DNA of 64,000 nt, from contig NZ_CP019070.1 in the NCBI RefSeq assembly GCF_001956695.1, forward strand, positions 868,001-932,000. Reading direction: 5' to 3'. The notes beneath the pieces are model-generated. The model did no database searches. It was not told the DNA's origin and worked only from the letters and a program-made list of their open reading frames with translations. This document shows, piece by piece, positions 38,403-47,226 of the stretch. The stretch's first letter is position 1, and every line of letters begins with the position of its first letter. Origin of the DNA: Poseidonibacter parvus. Its GTDB lineage: Bacteria; Campylobacterota; Campylobacteria; Campylobacterales; Arcobacteraceae. The position numbers were made by a program, and so were the translations under genes.

Positions 38403-40100
38403 ATGAAACAAATGAATAAAATAATAACAATATCAGTACTAAGTTCTTCTATTCTTTTAGGAGCAACTGTACCAAATATAAGTGAAATACAAAAACAAGT
38501 AGTACCACCAAAAGATTTAATCAAACAAAAAGAGACTCCACTAGTAGAACTAGGTGGAGTTAAAAAATATGCTCCACCAATGAAAGATGATAAAAGTGGA
38601 AGAACAATCTTTGTAAAAAGCTTTAAAATAGATGGTGCTATTCATGTAAATGAAGATAAGTTGCAAAAACTCATCTCTTCTTATACAAATAAAGATTTAA
38701 CTTTTAACCAATTACAAGAAGTAACAAGTGTAATTACAAAAGAGTATAGAAATCAAGGCTACTTTGTAGCAAGGGCTTATTTACCTGTTCAAAATATCAA
38801 TAAGAATAATGGTGTAATTACAATTGCAATTATTGAAGGAAACTATGGAGAGTTTAAACTTGAAAATAATTCAAGAGTAAAAGATTCTGTAGTTCAAGGA
38901 ATGATTGATAATGCAAAACAAAGAGATAATGTAATCTCAACAAATACACTTGAACGAGCTATGCTTATTATAAATGATACGCCAGGTGTAGTTGTAACTG
39001 CTGCTGATGTAATGCCAGGAAAACAAGTAGGAACATCAGACTTTGCAATTACAACACAAGAAAGTAATCTAATTGATGGATATATTGTAGCTGATAATAC
39101 AGGAAGTAAATATACAGGAAAAAATAGAGTAATGGCTGGAGTTAATGTAAACTCACCATTTAAACTAGGAGATAAACTTTCTATTTCAGGACTTGTTTCA
39201 AATGGAGCAGATTTAAAAAATGGAAGAATAGCATATAGTTTACCTTTGGCTTCAAATGGTTTAAGAGGTGAAATGTCTTATTCTCAAACGAACTATTCAC
39301 TTACAAAAGATTATGAATCATTAGATGCTGTAGGTACCTCAAAAACTTTAGATGCAACTATAACTTATCCAATAAAAAGAACAAGATTAGAGAATCTAAA
39401 CCTATCTTTAAATATTGCTAATAAAGATTTAAAAGATGAAGTAAGAAGTACATCTTCTATCACAAAAAAAGACACAAAATCTTTAAACCTAGGATTAGCA
39501 TATGATAAAAACTATCTAGCCTATGGAAAAAATACACAATCTCAAATAAATTTAAATCTTACATATGGAAAGTTAAACTTTGATGATATTGCAGATAAAA
39601 TACTAGATGAAGCAGGAGCCAATACAAATGGTACTTATTCAAAAGTAAATCTAAAACTATCAAATACAATTGCTTTGACAAATAAATTTACATTTGATTC
39701 GTCTTTAAAAATGCAATATGCTCTAGGAAATAAAAACCTAGATGGAAGTGAAGATTTTTCTGTAGGAGGAGCTAGTGGAGTTAAACTATATCCATCAGGT
39801 GAATTAAGTGCTGAAAATGGATATTTATTAAATCTTGAAGCAAAATATAGATTGCCAAACCTAAATAAACTATCAAATACTGTAGGAGTATTTTATGATA
39901 GAGGAAGAGTTTTTATGTCTGATAATAGTCAAGTAACATTTGAAGCTAAGTCATTACAAGATGTAGGAGTAGGGTATTATGCATCTTATGATAATTTCTT
40001 TGGAAAACTACAAGTAGCATGGAATGCAAATAGTAAAGATGTTACAAGTGAAGAAAATAGAAACTCTAGGGTTTTATTTCAAGGTGGTTTGAGTTTCTAG
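38403..40100 (+). CDS. two-partner secretion transporter TpsB (ShlB/FhaC type)
   Basis: A 565-residue outer-membrane transporter. Signal peptide (1-22), a proline-rich linker (about 25-70), a POTRA_2-type domain (about 70-150: FVKSFKIDGAIHVNEDKLQKLI, YRNQGYFVARAYLP), a second POTRA-like region, and a 16-strand-type barrel to the C-terminus, which ends in an aromatic residue (LFQGGLSF) as outer-membrane barrels do. It exports the TpsA protein encoded just upstream. AAGGAA precedes the ATG. A bidirectional terminator follows. Confidence 0.93.
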   Translation: MKQMNKIITISVLSSSILLGATVPNISEIQKQVVPPKDLIKQKETPLVELGGVKKYAPPMKDDKSGRTIFVKSFKIDGAIHVNEDKLQKLISSYTNKDLTFNQLQEVTSVITKEYRNQGYFVARAYLPVQNINKNNGVITIAIIEGNYGEFKLENNSRVKDSVVQGMIDNAKQRDNVISTNTLERAMLIINDTPGVVVTAADVMPGKQVGTSDFAITTQESNLIDGYIVADNTGSKYTGKNRVMAGVNVNSPFKLGDKLSISGLVSNGADLKNGRIAYSLPLASNGLRGEMSYSQTNYSLTKDYESLDAVGTSKTLDATITYPIKRTRLENLNLSLNIANKDLKDEVRSTSSITKKDTKSLNLGLAYDKNYLAYGKNTQSQINLNLTYGKLNFDDIADKILDEAGANTNGTYSKVNLKLSNTIALTNKFTFDSSLKMQYALGNKNLDGSEDFSVGGASGVKLYPSGELSAENGYLLNLEAKYRLPNLNKLSNTVGVFYDRGRVFMSDNSQVTFEAKSLQDVGVGYYASYDNFFGKLQVAWNANSKDVTSEENRNSRVLFQGGLSF

Positions 40101-40117
40101 GAACTTAAATCTCATAG

Positions 40118-40157
40118 TTGCGGTCAAAATGCTAGTAACATAAAGGGCTGACCGCAA
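40118..40157. other. 9-bp G/C-containing inverted repeat after tpsB
   Basis: TTGCGGTCA (40118-40126) is the exact inverse of TGACCGCAA (40149-40157) with a 22-base loop. It stands out as G/C-rich in an A/T-rich spacer, just upstream of a clear terminator. It may add to transcript end stability. Confidence 0.4.
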
Positions 40158-40178
40158 GTATCAAATTTATATAAAAAG

Positions 40179-40204
40179 AAGGGTTAGTACTATGACTAAC
40201 CCTT
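40179..40204. terminator. bidirectional terminator between tpsB and peroxiredoxin
   Basis: AAGGGTTAGT (40179-40188) pairs with ACTAACCCTT (40195-40204) across a 6-base loop, with A-runs on the left and a T-rich tract on the right. It lies between the convergent tpsB and peroxiredoxin genes and can end both transcripts. Confidence 0.8.
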
Positions 40205-40219
40205 TATTAGTTTAAACTA

Positions 40220-40927
40220 TTAAGAAAGAATTTCTTCAATAGTAATATAATCACCAACTCTACCAGTCATTTGCTCTACGTCAGTATTTACTGGAAGTGT
40301 TTTTTTACCTGGTCTCCAACCTGCTGGACAAACTTCACCTGTAGCAGTTGCATGTTGCCAAGCTCTAACTTGTCTTAAGAATTCATTTACGTTTCTTCCA
40401 ACCATTGGTGCTTGAACTTCCTGTGCTACACAAATTCCTTCTGGATTGAATAAGAATCTACCTCTTAAAGCCATTCCTTCTTCTTCAATTAATACTCCAA
40501 ATTTTTCACTAACTTCAGTAGTTGAATCAGCACCAATAGTAAGTTTTAATCCTTCTAAAATTGGTTCAGTTTCTACAAATCTTTTATGTGAAAATTTAGT
40601 ATCTGTTGATACTGCTAAAATTTCTACACCTAATTCTTGAAATTCATCATAGTGTGCATTCATAGCTGCAATCTCTGTTGGACAAACAAATGTAAAGTCT
40701 GCTGGGTAGAAACAAACTACTGCCCATTTACCCATATAATCTTTATCTGAAACTGTTGTGTAGTGACCTGTTTTTGCATCATATGCATCCATTTTAAACT
40801 GTGGCATTAATTTTTGAACCATACTTGAACTCATTTTTTTATCCTTTTTTATTTCTGTATTATTTTCTATATGATTATTATTTAAATTATTTTCTTTTCT
40901 AGCTTTTACACTTGTATCACAAGCCAT
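40220..40927 (-). CDS. typical 2-Cys peroxiredoxin (AhpC/Prx)
   Basis: A 235-residue thiol peroxidase. The peroxidatic cysteine is in FYPADFTFVCPTEIAAMN and the resolving cysteine in GEVCPAGW near residue 205. It reduces H2O2 and organic peroxides. The first 31 residues (MACDTSVKARKE, Asn-rich) are an unusual extension; the ATG at 40927 has AAAGGATT, but a second in-frame ATG at 40834 (MSSSMVQ) has its own AAAGGATAAAAA site, so two products are possible. The leader has a 7-bp hairpin (40944-40966). Confidence 0.95.
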   Translation of the reverse strand: MACDTSVKARKENNLNNNHIENNTEIKKDKKMSSSMVQKLMPQFKMDAYDAKTGHYTTVSDKDYMGKWAVVCFYPADFTFVCPTEIAAMNAHYDEFQELGVEILAVSTDTKFSHKRFVETEPILEGLKLTIGADSTTEVSEKFGVLIEEEGMALRGRFLFNPEGICVAQEVQAPMVGRNVNEFLRQVRAWQHATATGEVCPAGWRPGKKTLPVNTDVEQMTGRVGDYITIEEILS

Positions 40928-41012
40928 ATTAAATCCTTTCTCTCAAAGGATAATATTTTTCCTTTGATAAAAGTATTCTAATATAATAAAAATAAAATTT
41001 TGCTTAATTTTA

Positions 41013-41050
41013 ATAAGAATAACTTATTTTATTAAATAAGTTATTCTTAT
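41013..41050. terminator. 16-bp A/T-rich perfect hairpin
   Basis: A perfect 16-bp inverted repeat (41013-41028 with 41035-41050, loop TTATTA) sits between the end of the REC-kinase gene and the peroxiredoxin promoter on the minus strand. It is best read as the terminator of the kinase gene. A role as a Fur/PerR-like operator cannot be excluded because of its position upstream of a peroxidase. Confidence 0.5.
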
Positions 41051-41117
41051 AATATTTTTAAAAAAATGATTTTGATTATTAAGTAATACTATTCTAGATA
41101 GATTATGTAAGTAGATT

Positions 41118-42233
41118 TTATAAAATTTCTATTTCAATATTAAATTTAGCACCCATGTATTTAATATCTTCATATATTAACTCTTCGTTTACTGCAGTTA
41201 TTGTTCCTTTTAAGTGTTTTTCTACAATCTGTTTTGACATATGTAATCCAATACCGTTCCCTTCCTCTTTTTTTGTAGTAAAGTATAGTTGAAAAATATT
41301 ATTCATATGTTTTTTTTGAATTCCACCTGCATTATCTTGTATTGATATTAGTAGTTTATTATCTATTTTTTTAGTAGTGATTTTTATTACTTTTGCATGA
41401 TCAACTTTTGATAATTCATCTATTGCATTTTTTTTTATATTTATTAAAACTTGTATTAGCTCATTTTCATAATTGTAAACTTGAGTATCTTCTATATCTT
41501 TTATAATAGTTATATCAAAAGTCTTTAATTGTGAGATAATTAATTTATCAATTTTTTCTAAAGTGTTTTTAATATAGAAAGTAGATTCATATTTATTAGG
41601 TTTTAAATAAGATTGAAAATCATTAAGTGTTGTATTCATATAATTGAAAGCATCATTCATATTAGAAATCATATTATCTAAACTATCATTTTTATCAATT
41701 AGATTACCAAATTCTTTTTCTAATTTGATTCCAGAAGAGCATATAGATATTGTATTTAAAGGCTGTCTCCATTGATGTGCAATATTTGGTAGCATTTCTC
41801 CCATTGCAGCCATTTTTAATTGACTAAATATTGCGCTTTCTATTTTCAAACTTTCTTCTTTTTCTAAAAGTTTAGTTTGAAATTTCTCTAATTCTCTAAT
41901 TATAATATTAAAATCTATTGGTTTTGCTATAAACTTATACACATCAAGTTTAATTGCTTCAATAAAATAATCAGTTTTTTCAAAGGTAGATATAAAAATA
42001 ATAGGAATATTTAAGTTGTTTTTTAATAACTCATTATATAAATAAACACCACTTAAATTAGGCATATTTAGTTCAGAAATAATAATATCTGGTTTTATGT
42101 TATTTATATTATTTAATGCTTCGATTCCATCTGAAAATGGATATAGAGACTGTACTTTAGGAGCTATTATATCGATGAATTGTTTTATTATTGTCTCATC
42201 ATTTTCAATTATTATTATATTTAAGTTTTGCAT
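41118..42233 (-). CDS. REC-histidine kinase with Glu at the phospho-site
   Basis: A 371-residue soluble kinase with the layout of the protein at 23991. The receiver (about 3-125) has E54 where the phosphoacceptor Asp belongs (IIISELNMPN) and an altered acidic pair (ENDE), so it should not be phosphorylated in the usual way. The kinase core is intact: phospho-histidine in PNIAHQWRQPLNT, NIKKNAIDEL, IQDNAGGI and GNGIGLHM. The gene is transcribed alone, divergent from the REC-PAS gene at 42330. Confidence 0.9.
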   Translation of the reverse strand: MQNLNIIIIENDETIIKQFIDIIAPKVQSLYPFSDGIEALNNINNIKPDIIISELNMPNLSGVYLYNELLKNNLNIPIIFISTFEKTDYFIEAIKLDVYKFIAKPIDFNIIIRELEKFQTKLLEKEESLKIESAIFSQLKMAAMGEMLPNIAHQWRQPLNTISICSSGIKLEKEFGNLIDKNDSLDNMISNMNDAFNYMNTTLNDFQSYLKPNKYESTFYIKNTLEKIDKLIISQLKTFDITIIKDIEDTQVYNYENELIQVLINIKKNAIDELSKVDHAKVIKITTKKIDNKLLISIQDNAGGIQKKHMNNIFQLYFTTKKEEGNGIGLHMSKQIVEKHLKGTITAVNEELIYEDIKYMGAKFNIEIEIL

Positions 42234-42329
42234 TATTTATCTACCTTTTCTGATCTATAATAATCTTATCATATTTTTAAGTGAAATAAGTTAAAATGAC
42301 AAAAACTACAATAATAGGTATTTAAGATA

Positions 42330-43526
42330 ATGGAATCGAATTTTTTAAAGAGTATTAGTATATTAATCGTAGATGATAATGAATCAGATTTAGAAATAAT
42401 CGATAAATCAATAAGTCGATACTTTAAAGAAGTACATACTGCTTCAAATGGTGTAGATGCTTTTGAAATTTACAAGAATAACAAAAATATTGATATTATA
42501 ATATCAGACATTAATATGCCTAAAATCAATGGATTAGAATTACTTGAACTTATAAGACGTTCAGATATGTATCTACCATTTTTAATTGTCTCTGCTACAT
42601 TTGATCAAGAAATGCTTATTAATGCAATTAATTTAAATGTTAGTTCTTTTCTTCCTAAACCTATTAATTTACAATCATTAATTGAAAAAATTGATATGCT
42701 TTGTGAAAGAAAATATTTTAAATATAAAGAAGAGTTAAGAAAAAATGAAATAACGAATTATTTAGATTCAGTAAACAGCGTAGCTTATATCTATAAAATG
42801 GATTCTGATGGTAAAATATCATATATGAATAATTTGATGTTTGAAATCACAGGATATAAAGAAAAAGACATAAAAAGTTTATCTTTCACAGATATTATTC
42901 ATCCTCATATACCTAAAAGTACTATTGTTGATACTTTTAAGACTTTAAAAGAGGGAAAACTTTGGAAAGGTAATACGAAATTTATAAGTAAAACAAAAGA
43001 AGAATTTTATTTAAATAATACAATTTTTAAACTAGTTAGTGAAGAAGATAGTTATATTACTATATCTTTTTTAACTACAAAAGAAAATCTTGAAAAAAGA
43101 GATTTTCATAAAAAAGTTATACAAAATATGAATGAGTTACACTCTCGTGAGTTTTATTATAAAAAAAAGTTAGAAAAACTTTCTTCTGAAAAAATGGATT
43201 TAATAGTAAAGGTTAATGCTACATCTAATTTAGAAGATAAAATACTTTCTTTAAATTCACAAATTGACAAATATGAAAAAGAGTTGACATCAAAAGATGA
43301 AAAATATGACTTAATGTTAAAATCGAAAAAAGAAGAAATTGAGAAGTTTATTGAAAAAGCACAAAAAGAAATGATAAAAAATAGTGATTCTCAAAATTTT
43401 AAAGATTCAAATAACAGTAAAGTAAAAGCACTGATAATAGAAAATGAAAAATATAAAAAACTTAATAATAAACTAATTAAACGTGTTAAAGACCTAGAAG
43501 AAGTTTTTAAAATAGAAAAGAGATAG
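42330..43526 (+). CDS. REC-PAS-coiled-coil protein (second copy)
   Basis: A 398-residue soluble protein. The receiver (about 8-130) has VDD, D60 in IISDINMPKING and LPKPINL. A PAS domain (about 142-250, ISYMNNLMFEITGYKEKDI) and a Lys/Glu-rich coiled coil (about 255-398) follow. There is no enzymatic or DNA-binding output. It repeats the layout of the protein at 20864 and is divergent from a REC-kinase, which is a probable phosphodonor. Confidence 0.87.
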   Translation: MESNFLKSISILIVDDNESDLEIIDKSISRYFKEVHTASNGVDAFEIYKNNKNIDIIISDINMPKINGLELLELIRRSDMYLPFLIVSATFDQEMLINAINLNVSSFLPKPINLQSLIEKIDMLCERKYFKYKEELRKNEITNYLDSVNSVAYIYKMDSDGKISYMNNLMFEITGYKEKDIKSLSFTDIIHPHIPKSTIVDTFKTLKEGKLWKGNTKFISKTKEEFYLNNTIFKLVSEEDSYITISFLTTKENLEKRDFHKKVIQNMNELHSREFYYKKKLEKLSSEKMDLIVKVNATSNLEDKILSLNSQIDKYEKELTSKDEKYDLMLKSKKEEIEKFIEKAQKEMIKNSDSQNFKDSNNSKVKALIIENEKYKKLNNKLIKRVKDLEEVFKIEKR

Positions 43527-43835
43527 TTTATTAGATAAGGATGATGAGAAATTATATTTTTTCTTTTTATCAATATTATTTTATTAAGTACACTTTATCT
43601 ATTTCTTTGGGATTTTTGTTTATAATCTGTTTATAAAAAATACCTTCCTATATTGTAGGAATTCTTTTGATAGTGTTTTTAAATTTGTCATTTTTAGTCC
43701 TTATAAAATCCTTGTGATTTGATAAATATTGATATTTGATTTTACTACTATGTATAATAAGAGCTCTCAAAAAAGTACTATATAATGGATGTTGTAGATT
43801 AATTATAGAAAATAAATAATGATAAAAGGAAATAA
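43527..43835. other. 309-bp spacer before ychF
   Basis: No supported gene. It contains a small hairpin TTCCTA/TAGGAA at 43645-43661 followed by TTCTTTT, a possible terminator for the REC-PAS gene, and the ychF promoter candidate at 43729-43758. It marks the right edge of the accessory block. Confidence 0.55.
43729..43758 (+). promoter_or_regulatory. putative ychF promoter
   Basis: TTGATA (43729-43734) and TATAAT (43753-43758) are 18 bp apart, with TG directly before the -10 box. A second TATAAT at 43781 could serve as an alternative -10. Confidence 0.5.
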
Positions 43836-44939
43836 ATGGGATTAGGTGTAGGAATCGTAGGATTACCAAATATAGGAAAGTCAACAACGTTTAATGCGTT
43901 AACTAAAGCACAGAATGCTGAAGCACAGAATTATCCATTTTGTACTATTGAGCCAAATAAGGCAGTTGTTCCAGTACCTGATAAAAGATTAGATGCATTA
44001 GCTAAAATTGTTGATCCAGAGAAAATTCAGCACTCAACAATTGATTTTGTTGATATTGCAGGTTTAGTAAAAGGTGCATCAAAAGGTGAGGGCTTAGGAA
44101 ATCAATTCTTATCTAATATTAGAGAGGTTGAAGTTATCTTACATATGGTTAGATGTTTTGAAGATGAAAATGTTGTTCATGTTGAAGGTGGAATAGATCC
44201 TTTAAGAGATATTGAAATCATTGAAACAGAACTTATTTATGCAGATATCACACAAGTTGAAAAAAAATGTGATAAGCTAAAAAAAGAATCAAAATTTGAT
44301 AAAATTGCAGCAGCTAAATTACCAATTGCACAAGCTTTATTAGCTCATTTAGAAGATTTAAAATCTGCATCTTCATTTGAAGATAGAGATGATGAAAACT
44401 TTATTGATTTAGATAGAGAGTTAAGATTATTATCAAATAAAAGCATAATTTATGGAACAAATGTTGATGAAGATTCGTTAGCAGATGGTGGAAATAAATA
44501 TGTTGATTTAGTAAAAGAACATGCAAATAGTGTTAATGCTGATGTAATTGTATTATGTGCAAAAATTGAAGAAGAACTTGTTGGACTAGAAGATGATGAA
44601 GCACAAGAATTTTTAACAGATTTAGGTGTAGAAGAATCTGGTTTAGAGCAAATTATTCATAAAGCATTTGATAAATTAGGTCTTCAATCATATTTTACAG
44701 CTGGTAAAATGGAAGTTAGAGCATGGACTATAAAAAAAGAAACTAAAGCACCTCAAGCTGCTGCCGTAATTCATAATGACTTTGAAAAAGGTTTTATTAA
44801 AGCAGAAGTTATAGCTTTTGAAGATTTTGTATCATTAGGTGGAGAAGCAAAAGCAAAAGAAGCTGGAAAGTTAAGACTTGAAGGTAAGGATTATGTTGTT
44901 AAAGATGGTGATGTGATGCACTTTAGGTTTAATAACTAA
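43836..44939 (+). CDS. ychF: YchF family ATPase
   Basis: Obg-related P-loop NTPase that prefers ATP, binds ribosomes and modulates stress responses. The 367 residues have the G1 loop GIVGLPNIGKSTTFNALT, G3 DIAGLVKGASKGEGLGNQF, a coiled-coil insert (about 130-200) and a C-terminal TGS domain (IIHKAFDKLGLQSYFTAG ... KDGDVMHFRFN). AAAAGGAAATAA precedes the ATG. In Helicobacter and Campylobacter it adjoins pepA. Confidence 0.97.
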   Translation: MGLGVGIVGLPNIGKSTTFNALTKAQNAEAQNYPFCTIEPNKAVVPVPDKRLDALAKIVDPEKIQHSTIDFVDIAGLVKGASKGEGLGNQFLSNIREVEVILHMVRCFEDENVVHVEGGIDPLRDIEIIETELIYADITQVEKKCDKLKKESKFDKIAAAKLPIAQALLAHLEDLKSASSFEDRDDENFIDLDRELRLLSNKSIIYGTNVDEDSLADGGNKYVDLVKEHANSVNADVIVLCAKIEEELVGLEDDEAQEFLTDLGVEESGLEQIIHKAFDKLGLQSYFTAGKMEVRAWTIKKETKAPQAAAVIHNDFEKGFIKAEVIAFEDFVSLGGEAKAKEAGKLRLEGKDYVVKDGDVMHFRFNN

Positions 44940-45024
44940 TCTAAAGTTAGAAATTTAAATAATTCATTAACAATTGATAATTAATTAGATATAATTAAAA
45001 AATAATAAAAACTTAGGAGTTGTT

Positions 45025-45843
45025 TTGTCTGTTAATATAGTAGAAAAAATTGAGTCTTTACCTCCATTACCAAAGACAATTATAGAAATTGAAGAGTTTA
45101 GAAAAAAGTATGAAAAAGAAGCTCCTGAATTATTAGAAATAATAGAAAAAGATGCTTTAATAATCTCGACTTTATTAAAAATTTCTAACTCTGCAATGTT
45201 TGGGTTTAGATCAAAAGTCGAGACACCAGGTAGAGCAATTAATTTACTTGGAATTAATTTTACAATTTCTATTGCTATTGGTGGAACAGTACAAAACTTA
45301 CTTAATACAAATTTAGAACCTTATGGAATTTCAAGTGATGATTTTATGAAAGCTTCAAATCTTTCTTCAACACTTACAAGTTTATGGTTATCAAAAGTTG
45401 ATTTTGAGTTGAAAGATGAATTATTACTTCCTACTTTATTACAAGAAGCAGGGAAGTTTATATTAGCAGATATAATTACATCTGAAAAAAAGACTGAAGA
45501 GTTCAAAGCAATAATTGTTTCAGGTGCACCTTTATCAGAAGCAGAAAGAAAAACCGTTGGACTTACTACATCTGAAATTACAGCTAAAATATTTAGACAT
45601 TGGAAGTTAAGTGAAAATTTAATTGATTTAATTGAGTTTGTTGATGATATTCCAAAATGTAATGATGCCGTTAAAGAAAAAGCACAAATCCTTGATGTAA
45701 TCAAAACAGTTTGTGATATTTCTAATCCACTAAGTGATGAAAATGTTGCAAAAGGGATTGAAAAAGCTTCTAGATATGGCTTGAATGTTAAAGCATTAGA
45801 ACAATCAATAGAAAAACTACAAGATAGATTATTAGACGAATAA
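45025..45843 (+). CDS. HDOD-domain protein
   Basis: A 272-residue protein that is almost entirely an HDOD domain: VEKIESLPPLPKTIIEIEEF, IIEKDALIISTLLKISNSAMFGF and the AINLLG motif (GRAINLLGINFTISIAIG). HDOD proteins lack catalytic HD residues and act as signalling scaffolds, often in motility or stress control. The start is a TTG at 45025 with TAGGAG upstream. It is 85 bp after ychF and convergent with recO. Confidence 0.9.
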   Translation: MSVNIVEKIESLPPLPKTIIEIEEFRKKYEKEAPELLEIIEKDALIISTLLKISNSAMFGFRSKVETPGRAINLLGINFTISIAIGGTVQNLLNTNLEPYGISSDDFMKASNLSSTLTSLWLSKVDFELKDELLLPTLLQEAGKFILADIITSEKKTEEFKAIIVSGAPLSEAERKTVGLTTSEITAKIFRHWKLSENLIDLIEFVDDIPKCNDAVKEKAQILDVIKTVCDISNPLSDENVAKGIEKASRYGLNVKALEQSIEKLQDRLLDE

Positions 45844-45865
45844 AGTCTAATAATTCTACTTTAAA

Positions 45866-46480
45866 TTATAAACCTTGTAAAATTATATTCCATAAATACT
45901 CAACTTCTTCATCATTTAAATTAATCAACTTCTTTTCTTCAAATAATTCTTTTATTTTTTTTATTTCGAATATTCTTGAATAAGTACATTTTGCATGTAC
46001 AGGTAAAAAACCTCTAACTAGTGAAATGTTTTCTGTAATTTTATTTTCACATATTAAACATTCATAATCAGTGTGAAGTCGTCCTTCATATTCTAAAATA
46101 GAAAGATATGATTCACAAATTGCTCTAAGTGCATTTTGTTTAATCATTATATGTACTAAATTATCTAAATTATAAAAATAAAATGCATCAATTTCTTCTA
46201 AATCTTTTAAATGCGGTTTAAAATTTTTTATAAATCTTTGCCAACAATACATTTTTTCATAATCTAAAATCCAAGGGAATCCAAGCTGAATTACGTCTTT
46301 TAATCTTGGTATTGTTGAGCGAGTTTCTTCTAGTTCAAAGTCTATTTTATAGCCTATATTTATATTAGAGTGTCTAGCTCCATAAAATCTATAAGTAGTT
46401 AAAATAGATGTTTCTGTTAATATTGTTACTATTAAGTCATCATCTTTTACAGGTTTAATATCTATAATATAACCTTGCAT
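45866..46480 (-). CDS. recO: recombination mediator RecO (epsilon type)
   Basis: A 204-residue protein with an N-terminal OB fold (MQGYIIDIKPVKDDDLIVTILTE region, TTYRFYGARHSNI) and a helical domain with a Zn-site-like pair CLICEN followed by HAKCTY. Size and pattern fit the short RecO of Campylobacterota, which loads RecA with RecR. The assignment is based on family resemblance. It is 8 bp downstream of a small acidic protein gene. Confidence 0.78.
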   Translation of the reverse strand: MQGYIIDIKPVKDDDLIVTILTETSILTTYRFYGARHSNINIGYKIDFELEETRSTIPRLKDVIQLGFPWILDYEKMYCWQRFIKNFKPHLKDLEEIDAFYFYNLDNLVHIMIKQNALRAICESYLSILEYEGRLHTDYECLICENKITENISLVRGFLPVHAKCTYSRIFEIKKIKELFEEKKLINLNDEEVEYLWNIILQGL

Positions 46481-46488
46481 AAAAAGTT

Positions 46489-46743
46489 TTAGTCCTCTTT
46501 TCTCATTTCATTTATTTCTTCCATGATTTCTTTTGCTTCTTCATCATCAATTTCATTTTCTTCTAAATCTTTTAACATTTCATTAAAGTCATCTCTCATT
46601 TCTTGCATTGAAGCTAATTCTTCTTTTGTTCTTTCATCTTCTTTTTTTGCTGCAATTATTTCAAATAATTCATCTATATAATCTTCTATTTCAATTAGTA
46701 CATCATTTTTTATTAAAGAGGCTAATTCTTCTTGAATTGTCAT
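46489..46743 (-). CDS. small acidic coiled-coil protein, unknown function
   Basis: An 84-residue protein very rich in Glu and Asp with regular heptads (KEELASMQEMRDDFNEMLKD), no cysteines and no membrane span. AAGGATAA precedes the ATG. It is co-transcribed with recO. I do not recognise it; the composition suggests a soluble helical hairpin, perhaps a partner protein. Confidence 0.7.
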   Translation of the reverse strand: MTIQEELASLIKNDVLIEIEDYIDELFEIIAAKKEDERTKEELASMQEMRDDFNEMLKDLEENEIDDEEAKEIMEEINEMRKED

Positions 46744-46859
46744 TATTTATCCTTGTTAATTTATTTTTGATTATATCAAAAAAGAACTAGCCTTTTGCTT
46801 CAATAAAAGCAAATAAAAAATCTGATATAATCTTGTAAATAATTATGTAAGGAAATTAA

Positions 46860-47180
46860 ATGGCAGAATTTAATAATGTTTCTATAGCAAAAGCTGCAAG
46901 TGTTCTTTTTGAAGGTAATATCACTAGTAGAAGTATTGAATTTGAAGACGGTTCAAGAAAAACTTTAGGAATTATGTTACCTGGTGAATATGAATTAAAT
47001 ACGGTTCATACACAAATAATGGATATTCAAAGAGGTAATTTAGAAGTTTTATTACCTGCAAAAGAATGGGTTACATATGAAGGGCCGACAACATTCGAGG
47101 TTCCAGCAAATTCAAAATTTAAATTAAGAGTACATTCACTAGTTGATTATTGTTGTCATTTTGTAAAAAATGGAATATAA
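46860..47180 (+). CDS. ppnP: pyrimidine/purine nucleoside phosphorylase PpnP
   Basis: A 106-residue cupin-like protein matching the YaiE/DUF1255 family: FNNVSIAKAASVLFEGNITSR, LGIMLPGEYEL, the WVTYEGPTTFEVPANSKF core and VDYCCHF. Members phosphorolyse a broad range of nucleosides. The full family length is present. AAGGAAAT precedes the ATG. A bidirectional terminator follows. Confidence 0.93.
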   Translation: MAEFNNVSIAKAASVLFEGNITSRSIEFEDGSRKTLGIMLPGEYELNTVHTQIMDIQRGNLEVLLPAKEWVTYEGPTTFEVPANSKFKLRVHSLVDYCCHFVKNGI

Positions 47181-47196
47181 ATAGTACTTATTAAAA

Positions 47197-47218
47197 CAAT
47201 GCGGACTTAACCGCATTG
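47197..47218. terminator. bidirectional terminator after ppnP
   Basis: CAATGCGG (47197-47204) pairs with CCGCATTG (47211-47218) across the loop ACTTAA, with TTAAAA on the left and CTTTTATT on the right. It lies between convergent ppnP and the NosL-like gene. Confidence 0.8.
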
Positions 47219-47226
47219 CACTTTTA

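Noticed and set aside
43719-43740. Three TTGAT motifs before ychF as a further family-2 site
   Set aside because: They lie at 43719, 43729 and 43736, so the spacing is 10 and 7 bp rather than 11, and the -10 box is not at the family position.
43648-43887. 79-codon minus-strand frame before ychF
   Set aside because: It overlaps the conserved ychF start and promoter and resembles no family.
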